This document shows positions 11,481 to 22,924 of a stretch of DNA of 64,000 nt, piece by piece. The DNA is from Serripes groenlandicus (taxonomy: Eukaryota > Mollusca > Bivalvia > Cardiida > Cardiidae). A program made the position numbers and the translations under genes. The DNA is taken from the NCBI GenBank assembly GCA_031761405.1, contig JASEVX010000008.1:72394723-72458722 (forward strand). Reading direction: 5' to 3'. Each line of letters opens with the position of its first letter. Within the stretch, counting starts at the first letter, position 1. The notes under the pieces were generated by a model. That model ran no database searches and was not told where the DNA came from. It saw nothing but the letters and a program-made list of their open reading frames with translations.

Positions 11481-12170
11481 ATATCCATTCATTCATTCGT
11501 TTGTCAATTCGTTCCATCAACACATATTCATTCAACTTTTCTTATTTGAAATTTGTCATCCAACCTTCCTCTAACAAATACTTTTGTCTGCATATTTTGT
11601 AAATGTCATTTCTCGTCTGTTTTCACCTCTTTTTCCTCCATGTTTCCGAATCCCATGCATCCTTAAGAACTCGAGTAAAACGTGTTACATGCATGTGTAC
11701 AGTCACATTGTTTCAACAACAATGCACTTATACATGATAATACCAACTTACCAAGGTAGTATTATTGTACGATTTACTGCCACTGGACATATTATTAAAT
11801 TATTCATTAGTGCTCCATAGTGTCAATATGAGCGGGGCTGTGTTAAACAAACAGGATGACAGTTGTGACAGTTGTAGATAAAGGTCAACTAGCGCATCCG
11901 CGTATTCTGATCGGGGTCTGCTCTGGACTTGAATCAGTTTTAGAACATTTAAAGAAACTTCTGTAATGCAGAATTCATTTGTATCTTTAGCGTTGAAACT
12001 CAGGTTTTATATTTATAATAATGCTGGTTTTCATAGTTATAGCGTCAACATATAAGAAAGTCCTTCGCTCAATAGTGTTATCAGCGCTTTAATAACCAGA
12101 GCTGGCTCATCTTTACATGAATTTGATCATCAAGCAAAAGCTGGTGGATTGCATCTTTATTTAAGCATTT
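11481..12170. other. Non-coding stretch
   Basis: A 78-codon plus-strand frame (11584-11820) has no family features. Around 11880-11950 the phrase 'gcgcatccgcgtattctgatcggggtctgc' resembles a dispersed repeat related to the one at 1.3-2.0 kb. Nothing else is supported. Confidence 0.4.
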
Positions 12171-12460
12171 AAACCTTTCTCACATACAACACATCTGAAG
12201 CAGACGACATTGAAAACATTAAGTCAAAGTAGTATGGAAACTATATGTATCTATAAATGAAAGAATATTTAGTGAACACAATTGAACTGTTTTCTAAAGC
12301 TGTATACTGCAGAGGCACAAGAAAACGTCTGTATATGTGAAAGATTAAAATCAAGGACATTGTTTAAAATAATTATAATCATATTATTATGAGGAACTTC
12401 TCCTTTTGTCCAAATATTTTCAAGTCTTCTGCAGCAAATTCGTCAAAATTCATCTGTGGG
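12171..12460. repeat. Hairpin repeat family copy
   Basis: The left arm is AACCTTTCTCACATACAACA...GAAGCAGACGACATTGAAAACATT; the right half has ATTATGAGGAACTTCTCCTTTTGTCCAAATATTTTCAAGTCTTCTGCAGCAAATT. The centre is expanded relative to other copies. Confidence 0.6.
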
Positions 12461-12827
12461 TGAGAACATTTTAAGTCACAAAATCATACATGAAACAATT
12501 CAATTCATTTATTTTACATTTTACGAGAATAACACTCTTACATGTTTACACTTTTTTAAATCGTTACATTGTAACATCTTTGAAATCTTACACATTTTCT
12601 TAATAGGCTATCGAAAGACCGTCAATCTCATAAAGTCTCAAGCAAATCAAGATCTAAAGACAGAATAGAAAACATTGAGGGAATCCGAAGACATTTGTTA
12701 TCATTAGTCAACCAACCAATATCCTCTATAACTACTGCAAAGAACAGAGAATGAAAAAACATAATTATAAGATTAAAAACAAAGATAAAATAAAATGATT
12801 GTAAAACAACAGATGTAATTAGAAAAA

Positions 12828-13826
12828 ACAAGAGGACCATTATGGTCCTTTATCATTCACCTGATTTTATAAAACTTGAATAGTTTTCAAAGTTTGTCCT
12901 ATATATAGTGTCAAAATTTATCAAAGGATCAGAAGAGTTTGAACAGTCTTGGTAGAGGGTCAACCCAGGCAGCGTTGTGCCATATTATATTTCAAATCAG
13001 GTGCTTACTTCTGACCAAGAAGAACTTTAAATCTTAACTGTATATACAATTTAGGAACACAAGCGTATCCCATTGGTGGCCAGGTTTTTGAACGGATTAT
13101 TATGTTTTTAGCAATCTTAGAAGTGGGTCACCCAGGCGGCTTTTTACAATATCATTTTTCAAATCAGGCCCATACATACTTAAAGATCTTTAAATATGTC
13201 ACTGTATTTACAATTTAGGAAAACAAGCCGAACCCATTGGTGACCAGATCGCTATTATTTAAAAAAATCTAAGTAGAGGGCACCTTTGTGACACATCATT
13301 TTCAAATAAGGCTTTTGTACTTTTGTTCAGGAAAACAGATAAAGATTTTTTTATTCGATTGCAAACATTTCAACATTCTTGGTAGAGGGTTTTTACAATG
13401 AACCTTTGTCCCAAATTAGTTTCAAATCTGGCCAAATCTGGCAAGTACTTTTGAACAAGAATAGAGATAAATATGTATATAAATAAGTTCCGCCCCTTAG
13501 CTACCATGTTTTTCAACGGATCAAAATCTTAATAAAGGATCACCGACTGAACATTTTGTGAATTTCTATTTTTAATCGGGCCAGTACTTTTGGATTGGTA
13601 ATTGCAGTTTTCCCTCTTTCTGATGCAGCATCAACTAACGTTCTACATGGAATTAAAGTCTTTAAACAAATTTGAAAGAGGAAAAATAAGGGAATATTTC
13701 TGTGATTTTATTTTTTTCAATTTGGTTTATTAATTTCGGTGAAGTTGTTTATAGGAATGTGTGAACGACGATGACGGACGATGAATGATCACAAAGATCA
13801 CCCCACACATTGTGCTCAGGTGAGCT
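12828..13826. repeat. ~1-kb dispersed repeat with bivalve-type termini
   Basis: It starts AACAAGAGGACCATTATGGTCCTTTATC...CACCTGA and ends GATCACAAAGATCACCCCACACATTGTGCTCAGGTGAGCTAA. The outer TCACCTGA and TCAGGTGA are inverted, and GGACCATTATGGTCC is itself palindromic. Inside are about five ~150-165-bp units around 'ggccaggtttttgaacggatc', 'ttggtagagggtcacccaggc' and 'aaatcaggc...tactttt...'. No coding capacity is visible, so it looks non-autonomous. Related copies are at 17,637-18,420 and 19,428-20,620. Confidence 0.65.
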
Positions 13827-13954
13827 AAATATCATTTACATAAAATTCTAAGATAAATTAAAATGACACATAAATTCATGCAGCTTTTAGAAAATTGGTA
13901 TATCACAGATAAGTAAAATATATTAATCACAACCATAGGGAATACCGTGTTGAA

Positions 13955-14082
13955 GTAGTGATACAGGTTTAACTAGTGTTCTACTATGGGCGTGGAAGAA
14001 TTGATATCTCGCGAGACCAAGGTCTAGAGACCAAATTTTCCACGCACCGAGTAGACAAAACTTAAACCTGTAGCGCTACTGC
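13955..14082. repeat. Imperfect foldback with a TCTCGCGAGA centre
   Basis: The left arm (GTAGTGATACAGGTTTAA...TCTACTATGGGCGTGGAA) is complementary, with mismatches, to the right arm (TTTTCCACGCACCGAGTAGAC...TTAAACCTGTAGCGCTAC). The centre holds the 10-bp palindrome TCTCGCGAGA (14007-14016) and GGTCTAGAGACC. A copy sits at about 24,310-24,450 in the right segment. It could be a small foldback transposon; the central palindrome also matches a motif known from animal promoters, but no transcript start is evident here. Confidence 0.6.
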
Positions 14083-14089
14083 AAAATAA

Positions 14090-15773
14090 TGTTCCTTTTT
14101 GTATATACATGTACCATGTTTAACTTTTAAGACAAAATAAAGGAAAAAAATACAAAGTTACATATTTATTCTAAATAAAGAAATATCATAATTTACACAT
14201 AAACTATACTTAATGATTGGCGTTTTAACCACGCCTAACCACCTCATTTTGAATGATGTAAAAGCATATTTCAATGACGTCATATTGTATGTCAGTGATG
14301 TACCATTACTATATTTGGTACAGTATTCATATACTGAATTTTAATCCGTCATGTTTTAACTGTACATGATCACCTGCTATATTTGCACCGGAAAATGTGC
14401 AGGTATATGATAAAGCCTTATCGCTCACCTAAGTTAAGCCTCAGTTATTGCAAAAGGAATTTCATCAGCAATTCCTTGTTTTGTCAAAATATATTCAAAA
14501 GTTATCTGCTGCAGTTTCACCAAAATTTAAATTTGTATGTGTTGGCGATGTATTTCGATCAATGGCTTGAACACTCTGTCATAGAGGATAATATTATTTA
14601 TAAAAATCAGACCAAAGCTTTTAGAGAAGGAGATTTTCAAAAATTGCATTATATGCATGATTTAAATGGAAACAAGACCCACCCACTACCCGACTTTATA
14701 ACCCGTTTCCATCTTAAAAATCCGTAACCATCTTAATTTTGGACGAGTCTAGATACGGCTTGAACATATTCGAACAAGGGAATTAAGTTAAAGAAAAACA
14801 TTTGTTAACTTTTTTCTTTTGGTTTTCAAAGATTACATCAGACGAAAAATTCCTTAGAAATTATTTTTAAATCAGATCAGTTATTTCAGAGAAAAAGATA
14901 TATCTAGACCAGAAAATGTCTGAAAAACATTGAGCCAAAAAGTTACACACAAAATTTAAAAAGCCCAATAAAACCCCAATAACAATAGCAATCCATGGAA
15001 TACATGTGATTGCTAAATAAAAAGTCAGACAATGGACGCACAAAAGAAATTAAAAAGGAACATAATTTAAAAATAGCAGGCTACAGTTATGTTGCTGCTA
15101 TTGTTCCATTTAAATGGAAAAAATCCAACTACCCGACTTAATAACTAATTTCTATCTTAAAAAACCGTACCCATCTTAATTGTTGACGAGTCAAGATTGA
15201 ACAATCACAGTCAAGAAATTATCTTAAATTCGAACAAGGGAAATAGGTAAAAAACCCATTTGTTAACTTTTTTCAAAGAGAACATCAGACGATCATGACT
15301 TCTATCACATATCTCAACAGATTAATGATGAAAATTCATAACATTTTAACATAAATTGACTATCCCATTTCCACATGCAGACCATTTTAACAAATCTGCA
15401 GCAGAAAACTCCTGAAAACACTGAGAAAAAAGGATTGATTGATTGATTGGGGTTAAAAGCCGTTTTTAACAATTACTATCACGGCGGCCAGTTCACCTAC
15501 TCATGCATTTCCTGGTTTTCTCACACCAGTACTCAAGACAACACTATTCCCAAGCAACTGGCTGCTTTTCCACAAAGACTTAGCCCATTTGTAGAAGACG
15601 AATGACGCAAGTCGCATTGACTTTTGACATTCGTCGGGAAAATGTTTGCGTGAACATTTCTTCTTTTTGTCAACGATATTTTAAATGTGTTATGTGGGAA
15701 TAGATTATTGAGAAATTGTAGTTGGATTGAAATAATTCTTATCAAAAAAGATTTGTTATAAATATAACAATGT
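14090..15773. other. Non-coding stretch with hairpin-family fragments
   Basis: A 114-codon plus-strand frame (14383-14727) has no family features and is frameshifted in the right-hand copy, so I do not call it. Around 15,360-15,690 there are hairpin-family pieces ('cccatttccacatgcagaccattttaacaaatctgcagcagaaaactcctgaaaacactgag') and a short (ATTG)n run near 15,431. Confidence 0.45.
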
Positions 15774-16605
15774 TCAGATTTCAATGTTACTATTTAAATC
15801 AATGAATTGGTTATTCAAGTCATTAAGGGGATCAGTACTTGATCTATTATCAATTTTTGCGGAAACTCTTTTCTTTCTCCTTCTTTTTTTGCTTTTTGTG
15901 TCAGTTGGTGGCATTGAATTTTCACAAATAGTGACAGTCTCCTCAGTTGGTGTTGTCCTTGGGTTATGTTGATTTATTGGTTCTGGAGAACAGGGTATTT
16001 CGTTGTTTTGATAATTGTCACCAGTCGTTTTGCGTTCAGTGTTCCAGTTGGTTTCAATTTTACTATTTAAACCAATTTGGTTATTCAAGTCATTAAGGGG
16101 ATCAGTACTTGATCTATTATCAATTGTTGTGGACATCTTTTTCTTTCTTCTTCTTTTTTTGCTTTTTGTGTCAGTTGGTGGCATTGAATTTTCACAAATA
16201 GTGACAGTCTCGTCAGTTGGTGTTGTCCTTGGGTTATGTTGATTTATTGGTTCTGGAGAACAGGGTATTTCGTTGTTTTGATAATTGTCACCAGTCGTTT
16301 TGCGTTCAGTGTTCCAGTTGGTTTCAATTTTACTATTTAAACCAATTTGGTTATTCAAGTCATTAAGAGGATCAGTACTTGATCTATTATCAATTGTTGT
16401 GGAAATCTTTTTCTTTCTTCTTCTTTTTTTGCTTTTTGTGTCAGTTGGTGGCATTGAATTTTCACAAATAGTGACAGTCTCGTCAGTTGGTGTTGTCCTT
16501 GGGTTATGTTGATTTATTGGTTCTGGAGAACAGGGTATTTCGTTGTTTTGATAATTGTCACCAGTCGTTTTGCCTTCCATGATCCAGTTGTTGTATGACA
16601 ACTTT
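15774..16605 (-). CDS. Terminal exon: cytoplasmic tail of three 90-residue repeats
   Basis: An 832-bp exon reads on the minus strand from a strong acceptor (TTTTTTTCTTTAG, AG at 16606-16607) to a TGA at 15774-15776. One base plus 277 codons are open, so the exon enters in phase 2, matching the phase-2 donor of the transmembrane exon. Most of it is three head-to-tail 270-bp units, nearly identical in protein. Each contains TTGDNYQNNEIPCSPEPINQ, a Thr/Pro/Glu-rich stretch, PPTDTKSKKRRRKK (basic cluster), STTIDNRSSTDPLNDLNNQ and a short linker. The last unit is the most diverged. The first residues, basic KLSYNNW, would follow the RKK stop-transfer charges of the TM exon. The ORF scan starts this frame at a TTG, which is not a start codon here but an internal codon. 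No known domain is recognised; the tail looks disordered. The basic clusters resemble nuclear-localisation signals (inference). It is the best surviving copy of three tail exons in the segment. Confidence 0.7.
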
Positions 16606-17010
16606 CTAAAGAAAAAAACACACTGTGGAAAAATTGAACAAGAGCTAACGGAGGACAGCGCGCTTGACTTTTGCGCGCTTGTTAATAAAACGAAACTTTT
16701 GTGGGTGGTACATAAAACATAACCAAGTACTTCGTAAGCTTAACAAGGGTAATCTATCTCAATAAATTATGTACAAATGGCTGTTGGTGGAAGTTATGAT
16801 GAAAATACATATTTGTTTAAGCTATATCTCTAATGGTTTTGAAAAAAGTTGATTTGGTATGAAAAACTTAACCATAATTCTAGGTCGAAAAAGGGCAATA
16901 ATTTCTTACAAAATCATTGACAGAGTTATGTACTCTTGTTTGTTAAATGAAGTAATGATGGTGAACATGTGTTGTAAGTTTCAAAGCAATATATCTAATG
17001 GTTGGGAAAA
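16606..17010. other. Intron or flank with dispersed repeat
   Basis: It contains 'cttaaccataattctaggtcgaaaaagggcaataatttcttacaaaatcattgacagagttatg', a repeated phrase also found near 18,870-19,260. No gene is seen. Confidence 0.45.
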
Positions 17011-17620
17011 AACAAGAGGGCCATAATAGCCCTAGATCGCTCACCGGAATTATGCAATGTGATTTCTAATGAAAAACCACATCAAGACAATTACTCTGAC
17101 AAGATTCAAAATGCAACTTCCAGAGTGTTAAGATCATTTCTCTTCATAGTGACCTATTTTCTTACCTGATATCTCTCATATTCGTATATGGGCTAGATAT
17201 AATCATGACAAACACTCTGACAAAGTTTCAACTTGCTCAAAGTAAAGCCAGCCTTTTGAGTTTTAACGATAGTTTCCTTCAATTTGGCCTAGTGACCTAT
17301 TTTTTAACCCAATATGACCCATATTCAAACTTGGCCTAGATATCATTAAGAAACAAAATATGACCCGACATGACCCATGTTCGAACTTGACTTATATATC
17401 ATCAAGACAGCCATTCTGAAAAATGTTCAACATGCTGAAGATAAAAATGCGATTTTCCTTCAATTTGACCTAGTGACCTAGTTTTTAATCCGATATAGCC
17501 AGGCCTCAAACAGGTGGGCTCAAAAAGGTGATACAATAAACTAAAACAATGTGTGACGCCACGAGCAGCTAAGTTTTTCCTCGAAAAGTCGAGCTAAAAA
17601 TAGCTTGTTTCACATTGATA
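17011..17620. repeat. Dispersed repeat fragment (AACAAGAGG start, TCGAGCTAAAAA end)
   Basis: It begins AACAAGAGGGCCATAATAGCCCTAGATCGCTCACC and contains about three 'cttggcctagatatcat...' units with 'gacctattttctaacccgatatgacccatattc'-like phrases. It ends near GTGTGACGCCACGAGC...CGAAAAGTCGAGCTAAAAATAGCTTGTTTCAC, which also terminates repeats near 19,320-19,410 and, in variant form, 22,595-22,685. Confidence 0.55.
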
Positions 17621-17636
17621 AGTGACAGAAAATAAT

Positions 17637-18420
17637 TATGAACAAGAAGGCTAAGATGGCCCTTAATCAATCACCTGAGTTATAGTAGAGACGCAAATGA
17701 AACTGCTAATAAAGATGAACATTTGATCAAGGGTAACGGTCATTTGTATTAATGCATTGAATCTTTGAACAATTTCAAAGAGGACCACCACATGAACATT
17801 TATTTGAAGTTCGGTCGATATTGGTCCATTGGTTTAAGAGGAGATGTCTTTGGAAGCTAACAATTATTTTACACATTTCCTGATGTCGCCTGGCAGCTTT
17901 CGATTTCAACCAATCAATATGGCTTGAACAAAGTATGTCAAAAGTAGGTCCAGTGTCAATAAAATAAAACTCCTGCTAAACTATCTTGAAATCAGACGAA
18001 AACTTTTATTAGAATGGAATTTTAAAGTTTTTGCCCCTTTTCTGATGCCATTTGGTTGCCAGGATTTTCAACCGATCTTAATTGTGTAGATATTCACTCT
18101 TTGAACACTCCGCAGCAAACAAAGTTCTGTATATAATTTATATCCTGGAGCACCACTCATATGAATTTCTATAGATTGGCAGTTCCTCGACCCCCCCCCC
18201 CCCCCCCCACACACACCCTTTCTGAAGCACCAGCAATCAAAGTTCTTCATAGCAATTTAATCTTGGAAAGCTTTTGAAAAAGGACCACGAAGAAAGGATC
18301 ATTCCTATGAAGTTTGGTTAAAATTGGTCTAGTGGTCTAGGATGAGATGTTGTTTAAAACTTTAAGTTACCAACGAAGGACGACAGACGACGGACAGAGA
18401 TTGATCAGAATGATAACAGA
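17637..18420. repeat. Dispersed bivalve-type repeat copy
   Basis: It starts AACAAGAAGGCTAAGATGGCCCTTAATCAATCACCTGAG and ends at GACGACAGACGACGGACAGAGATTGATCAGAATGATAAC. Internal units carry 'gaacaatttcaaagaggaccac', 'gtccattggtttaagaggag' and 'tttcaaccaatcaatatggcttgaac'. A poly-C run lies near 18,190-18,208. Confidence 0.65.
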
Positions 18421-18652
18421 CGGCTTTTTATGAATATTTCTATAGACGTCTGCTGCAGTTGAGTTAAAATATGTATTCATGTGGGAAAAATATAATGGGC
18501 AATTGTAGATGAATTGAAATTCTTATCTCAAATGATTTGTTCAACATGTAACAATGTTCAGATTTCAAAGTTTAGAAAGTATCCGACCATTAAGTTTGAT
18601 TTTTAACTTGACCATCTAAACATCTAAACCAGTAAATTGGTTATTCAGGTCA

Positions 18653-18839
18653 TTAGGGGACAGATGAATACTTTATTCCATTATTAATTGTTGGCAAAAA
18701 TACGTACTTTCCGCTTGTATTTGTGCTTGTTGTGTCAGTTGGTGGTATTGAATGTTCACGAATAATATCAGTCCCCTCAGTGGCCGATATCTTCGGATGG
18801 TGTGTAAAACAGCATATTGTGTACGTGCATAACAACTTT
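18653..18839 (-). pseudogene. Decayed tail exon (paralogue of 15,774-16,605)
   Basis: On the minus strand an acceptor TTTTTTTTCTCTATAG is followed by one base and KLLCTYTICCF, the position where the intact tail exon has KLSYNNWIMEG. Further on, ATEGTDIIREHSIPPTDTTS matches the intact TDETVTICENSMPPTDTKS, and beyond a frame change and a TAA, NDLNNQF matches the C-terminal NDLNNQF. The basic cluster is lost (SGKYVFL). So acceptor, phase and motif order are conserved but the reading frame ends early after 60 codons. It may still act as an alternative short terminal exon. A copy lies at about 29,084-29,270 in the right segment. Confidence 0.65.
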
Positions 18840-18869
18840 CTATAGAGAAAAAAAAGTTACTTATAAGCA

Positions 18870-19427
18870 CTTTAATAGCCGAAAAAGGAGAAATAATTCT
18901 TACAAAAACCTTCACTGAATTATGAACTCTTGGCTCTTGGTGGCGGTAATGATGGTTAATACAAATTTTAATTGTTTGAGCTATATCTCTAATAGTTTTG
19001 AAAAATTTGATTTGGTGTGAATAACTTTACCAAAATTCTAAATAAAAAAAGGGCCATAATTCTTTTTAAAAAACCTTGACAGAGCTATGTACTTTTGTTG
19101 ATGGAGATATAAAATGGTAAATACGTATTGTAAATACATAAGCTATATCTGTAAAGGTTTTGCAAATCAAATATGGGGTTGTATGAAACACTTAACCACA
19201 ATTTTAAGTCTAAAAGGGGCTATCTTTCTTACAAAAACCTTGACAGAGTTATTTACTATTGTCTATTGATGGAGGTAAAGATGGTTAACAAGTGTTTTAA
19301 GTTTCAAAGCAATAAATTAACCAAGGTGTGATGCCAACGCCAATGCCGAGTCGAGTAACATAACTAGCCTTTTCTTCGAAAAGTTGATCTAAACATAGCT
19401 TGTTTCACATTGAGAGTGACAGACAAT
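18870..19427. other. Dispersed repeat fragments, no gene
   Basis: Three phrases of the type 'ggccataattctttttaaaaaaccttgacagagctatgtac' recur at ~150-bp spacing, ending in 'accaaggtgtgatgccaacgccaatgccgagtcgagtaac...tcttcgaaaagttgatctaaacatagcttgtttcac', a terminus shared with 17,545-17,620. Confidence 0.5.
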
Positions 19428-20620
19428 CTTTATAAACAAGAGAGCTTAGATGGTCCTTAATCAATCACCTGAGTTATAGTATAGAAACCAATGCTACTGA
19501 TAATAAAGGTGAACATTTGATCAAGTGTAAAAGACATTTGTAATAATGCATTAACTATTTGAACAATTTCAAAGAGGACCAACACAGAGACATTACTTTG
19601 AAGTTCGGTTGATTTTGGTCCATTGGTTTAAGCGGAGAGGTCTTTTGAAGCTTAAAGTTTCTTTTACCCATTTCCTGATTTCGCCTAGCAAATATCATGT
19701 TCAACCAATCAATATGGCTTGGACAAATTATGTCCACTGTCAATAAAGTAAAACTCTCGCAAAACTAACTTGAAAGTAGACCAAAACCTTAATAAGAATG
19801 GAATTTGTAAGATTTGTCATTTTTACCCATTTTCTGATGTCATCGGATTGCTATGTTTTTCAACCAATTACAATTGCTTGAACAAATTGTGTAGAGAGGC
19901 ATTCTAGGAACAAATTATCTTAGAATCAGACAAGCGGGTTTATAGGAGAAGAATTTTAAAATTATCTTTCTCTCTATTTCTGTTGCCGCAGCAACCACAG
20001 TTCTGTATATAATTTATATATTTGAACAATTTTGAAAGAAGACCCTCAAAGTAACGTTTCTATTAAGTTTGGCTGAAATTGGTCCAGCGGTTAAGGAGAA
20101 GGCATTTGTAGATAAAGGTTTTTTTTACCGATTTTCTGATACCGCTTGGTTGCTATGTCTTTCAATCAAGCATTATTGATTTGAAAAATTATGAAGAGAG
20201 TTACTTAAGTAACAATTATACACATCTAACATGAAATCATTAAAACAATTTTATTAAAACCAAATCTTAAAAGAATTGTAGCTTTAATTTTTTTGTAGAG
20301 GGGAAGCCAAGGACAATTTCTATCAAATAATACTGGAATCAGACAACGGATTCAGAGAAGAAGAATTTTAAAGATTGGCAGTTCCCGCCCCCCCCCCCCC
20401 CCCCTCCCCTTTTAATGCAGCAGCAATTAAAGTTCTTCATATAAATTAAAGCTTTGAACAGTTTTAAAAGAGGACCATGAAAAAATCATTCCTGTAAACT
20501 TTGGTTAAAATTGGTCTAGTGGTCTAGGATGTAATGTTGTTTAAAACTTAAAGTTACCGACAAAGGACGACAGACGACGGACAGAGAGTGATCAGAATAG
20601 ATCACCTTGAGCCTTCTGAC
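19428..20620. repeat. Dispersed bivalve-type repeat copy
   Basis: It starts AACAAGAGAGCTTAGATGGTCCTTAATCAATCACCTGAG and ends at GACGACAGACGACGGACAGAGAGTGATCAGAATAGATCACC. Inside are about six internal units of ~160-170 bp and a poly-C run near 20,389-20,404. Same family as 17,637-18,420. Confidence 0.65.
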
Positions 20621-21189
20621 GGGGGTTTTAAAGAAAATATTTCGACCGAAAAAAAGGAGTTTAAATGCAATGATGCAAATTTATCGGATAATATACACAC
20701 ATGTGACATTGCATTAACAACAGATTAATGATGAAAATTCATAACATTTTAAAATAAATTGACTATCCCATTTCCACATGCAGACGCATTTTAACAAATA
20801 TGCAGCAAAAGACGATTGAAAACACTGAGGACAAAGAAAAAATTGTTTTGCATGAACATTTCTCCCTTTTTTCATCGACATTTTAAAACATGTAAAATCC
20901 TTAAATAAATTTGCAGCAGATGCCTTTGAAATATATGAAGGTAAACATATGAAAAATCTCTATATGAAAGTTTGATGGTTAAATTCCTCATGAGAAACAA
21001 CAGCATTTTATGAATATTTCTAAAGACGTCTGCTACAGGCGAGTCAAAATATGTATGCGTGGGGGAAAAGATTAATGGGAAATTGTAGATGAATTGAGAT
21101 TCTGATCTCAAATGATTTGTTCAATAGTAAACAATGTTCAGAATTCAAAGTTTAGAAATGATTTAACCATTAAGATTGATCTTTAACTT

Positions 21190-21322
21190 TACCATCAATT
21201 TAAACATCTAAACCAGTGAACTGGTTACTCAGGTCATTAGGGGACAGATAAATACTTTAATCTAAATTTTTGGCAAAATTATTTACTTTCCGCTTGTGCT
21301 TGTTGTGTCAGTTGATGGTATT
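21190..21322 (-). pseudogene. Second decayed tail-exon fragment
   Basis: On the minus strand IPSTDTTSTSGK matches the IPPTDTTSTNTSGK stretch of the 18.7-kb pseudo-exon and the SMPPTDTKSK of the intact exon. It is followed by stops and then a block equivalent to NDLNNQF (read from GACCTGAGTAACCAGTTCACTGG). The 5' part and acceptor are gone, replaced upstream by dispersed repeat sequence. It repeats exactly at 31,621-31,753. Confidence 0.6.
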
Positions 21323-21675
21323 TTATCTTGAAACAAATTATCTTGGAAACAGACAAGCGGGTTCAGAGAAGAGGAGTTTTAAAGTTATGGCTTTTTCTGA
21401 AGCCGCAGCAACCAAAGTTCTGTATATAATTTATATCCTGGAGCACCACTCATATGAATTTCCATAACAAAAAAGAGTCCACCTTACATAGTGATATTTT
21501 TAGAGTGCTTTGCATGCTTTTAAAATAACGCTGGGAAAAATATGTCATTTCTTGAAGACTAGAGGTACAGTTTTGAGACATATTTCGGAGAAAAGAGCAA
21601 TTTGTTTTTCAACATCAATTTCAGTTGTCTGCTGCAACAAAGGTTTTTTGTATCAAGAAAAGGCTCCAACTGGGA

Positions 21676-22090
21676 TTGACACAGTGTATGCACATATCAT
21701 CCCAGTGTAACTAATGTTCAACCTGGCCATTGTATGCACATATCACCCCAGTGTAACCAATGTTCAAACTGTCATTGACACAGTGTATGTACATATCACC
21801 CCAGTGTAACCAATGTTCAAACTGTCATTGACACAGTGTATGTACATATCACCCCAGTGTAACCAATGTTCAAACTGTCATTGACACAGTGTATGTACAT
21901 ATCACCCCAGTGTAACCAATGTTCAAACTGTCATTGACACAGTGTATGTACATATCACCCCAGTGTAACCAATGTTCAAACTGTCATTGACACAGTGTAT
22001 GTACATATCACTCCAGTGTAACCAATGTTCAAACTGTCATTGACACAGTGTATGTACATATCACCCCAGTGTAACCAATGTTCAACCTGG
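21676..22090. repeat. 53-bp tandem repeat, about 7.5 copies
   Basis: The unit is CATTGACACAGTGTATGTACATATCACCCCAGTGTAACCAATGTTCAAACTGT. Central copies are identical but for one C-to-T; the edge copies are diverged (GGGATTGAC... at the left, TTCAACCTGGCCC at the right). It is present identically at 32,107-32,521 in the right segment. Confidence 0.9.
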
Positions 22091-22740
22091 CCCATGAGTA
22101 AATAAGCAAACGCAAGAATGCATGAAAATGACTATTGTTAGCACAAATACAGAGTAAACCTACTACAAACTGATCTCTATCTGCAATTATTATTCTAGAG
22201 GATGATCTTCATCTGCACTATCTAATGACCAAGAGTCTGATCTGTAGCTGCACTATTAAGTAATGTAGATGCTGATCTCTATCTGCACTACCTCTAATTA
22301 ATGTGACCTAAAAACATGTTTCCATTTTAGGAACAGTTGGTTGGGAAGGATTGTAGAAAGTTCCAATGCAGTGCAAATATAAGTTACTGAAATATGGAAG
22401 ATAATATAGTTGTGCGCAAAACTTTAACCAGAATTTCTAAGTGAAAGAAGGGCTATAATAATATGCAGGATACCGTTATGTAACTTGATTATTTACATAG
22501 GTGTGAAAGTTGGGAAGCATTATAGTTAGTTTCAATGCAATATATCAAGTAGTAACTTAGCTACGGTGAATATATTTACTTGCATGCACAACCTTAACCA
22601 ATGTGTGACGTGGATGCCGACGCAGACGACAGGTTGAGGTACAATAGCTCTTCTATTCTCTGAATAGTTGAACTAAAAATCAAATTCGGGCCTGCAGGGA
22701 AATGGTCCACATATGGATGAATCCAGTCCGATAAGAATTA
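22091..22740. other. Intronic non-coding stretch
   Basis: A short tandem pattern 'actgatctctatctgca' recurs near 22,170, 22,205, 22,240 and 22,270. A repeat terminus GTGTGACGTGGATGCCGACGCAGACGAC...CTCTGAATAGTTGAACTAAAAATC sits near 22,600-22,685. No gene is seen. Confidence 0.45.
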
Positions 22741-22905
22741 CCCTTTCCAACACACAGATGGAATCTGAGGCATTCTGCAGCAGATGGCTTTTGACACAAA
22801 TGTTTTCATCTCTATTCATCAGGAATTCTTTCATTTATAGAAATTTTCCCATTCTTCACAAAGATGGTTTTTAATGTTGTCTGCTGCAGATTTGTTGTTT
22901 AAGTT
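22741..22905. repeat. Hairpin repeat family copy
   Basis: ACCCTTTCCAACACACAGATGG and CTGCAGCAGATGGCTTTTGACAC on the left, TTTATAGAAATTTTCCC in the middle, and GTTGTCTGCTGCAGATTTGTTG on the right. It ends 20 bp from the donor of the intact transmembrane exon. Confidence 0.65.
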
Positions 22906-22924
22906 TATCTGAATGTATACTTAC

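Noticed and set aside
14383..14727. 114-codon plus-strand ORF
   Set aside because: No recognised domain and the second assembly copy is frameshifted; surrounding sequence is repeat-like.
15784..16512. Three plus-strand ORFs of 62-75 codons with hydrophobic runs (FFLLLFLLFVSV)
   Set aside because: They are the antisense of the basic KKRRRKKK clusters in the minus-strand tail exon, repeated three times.
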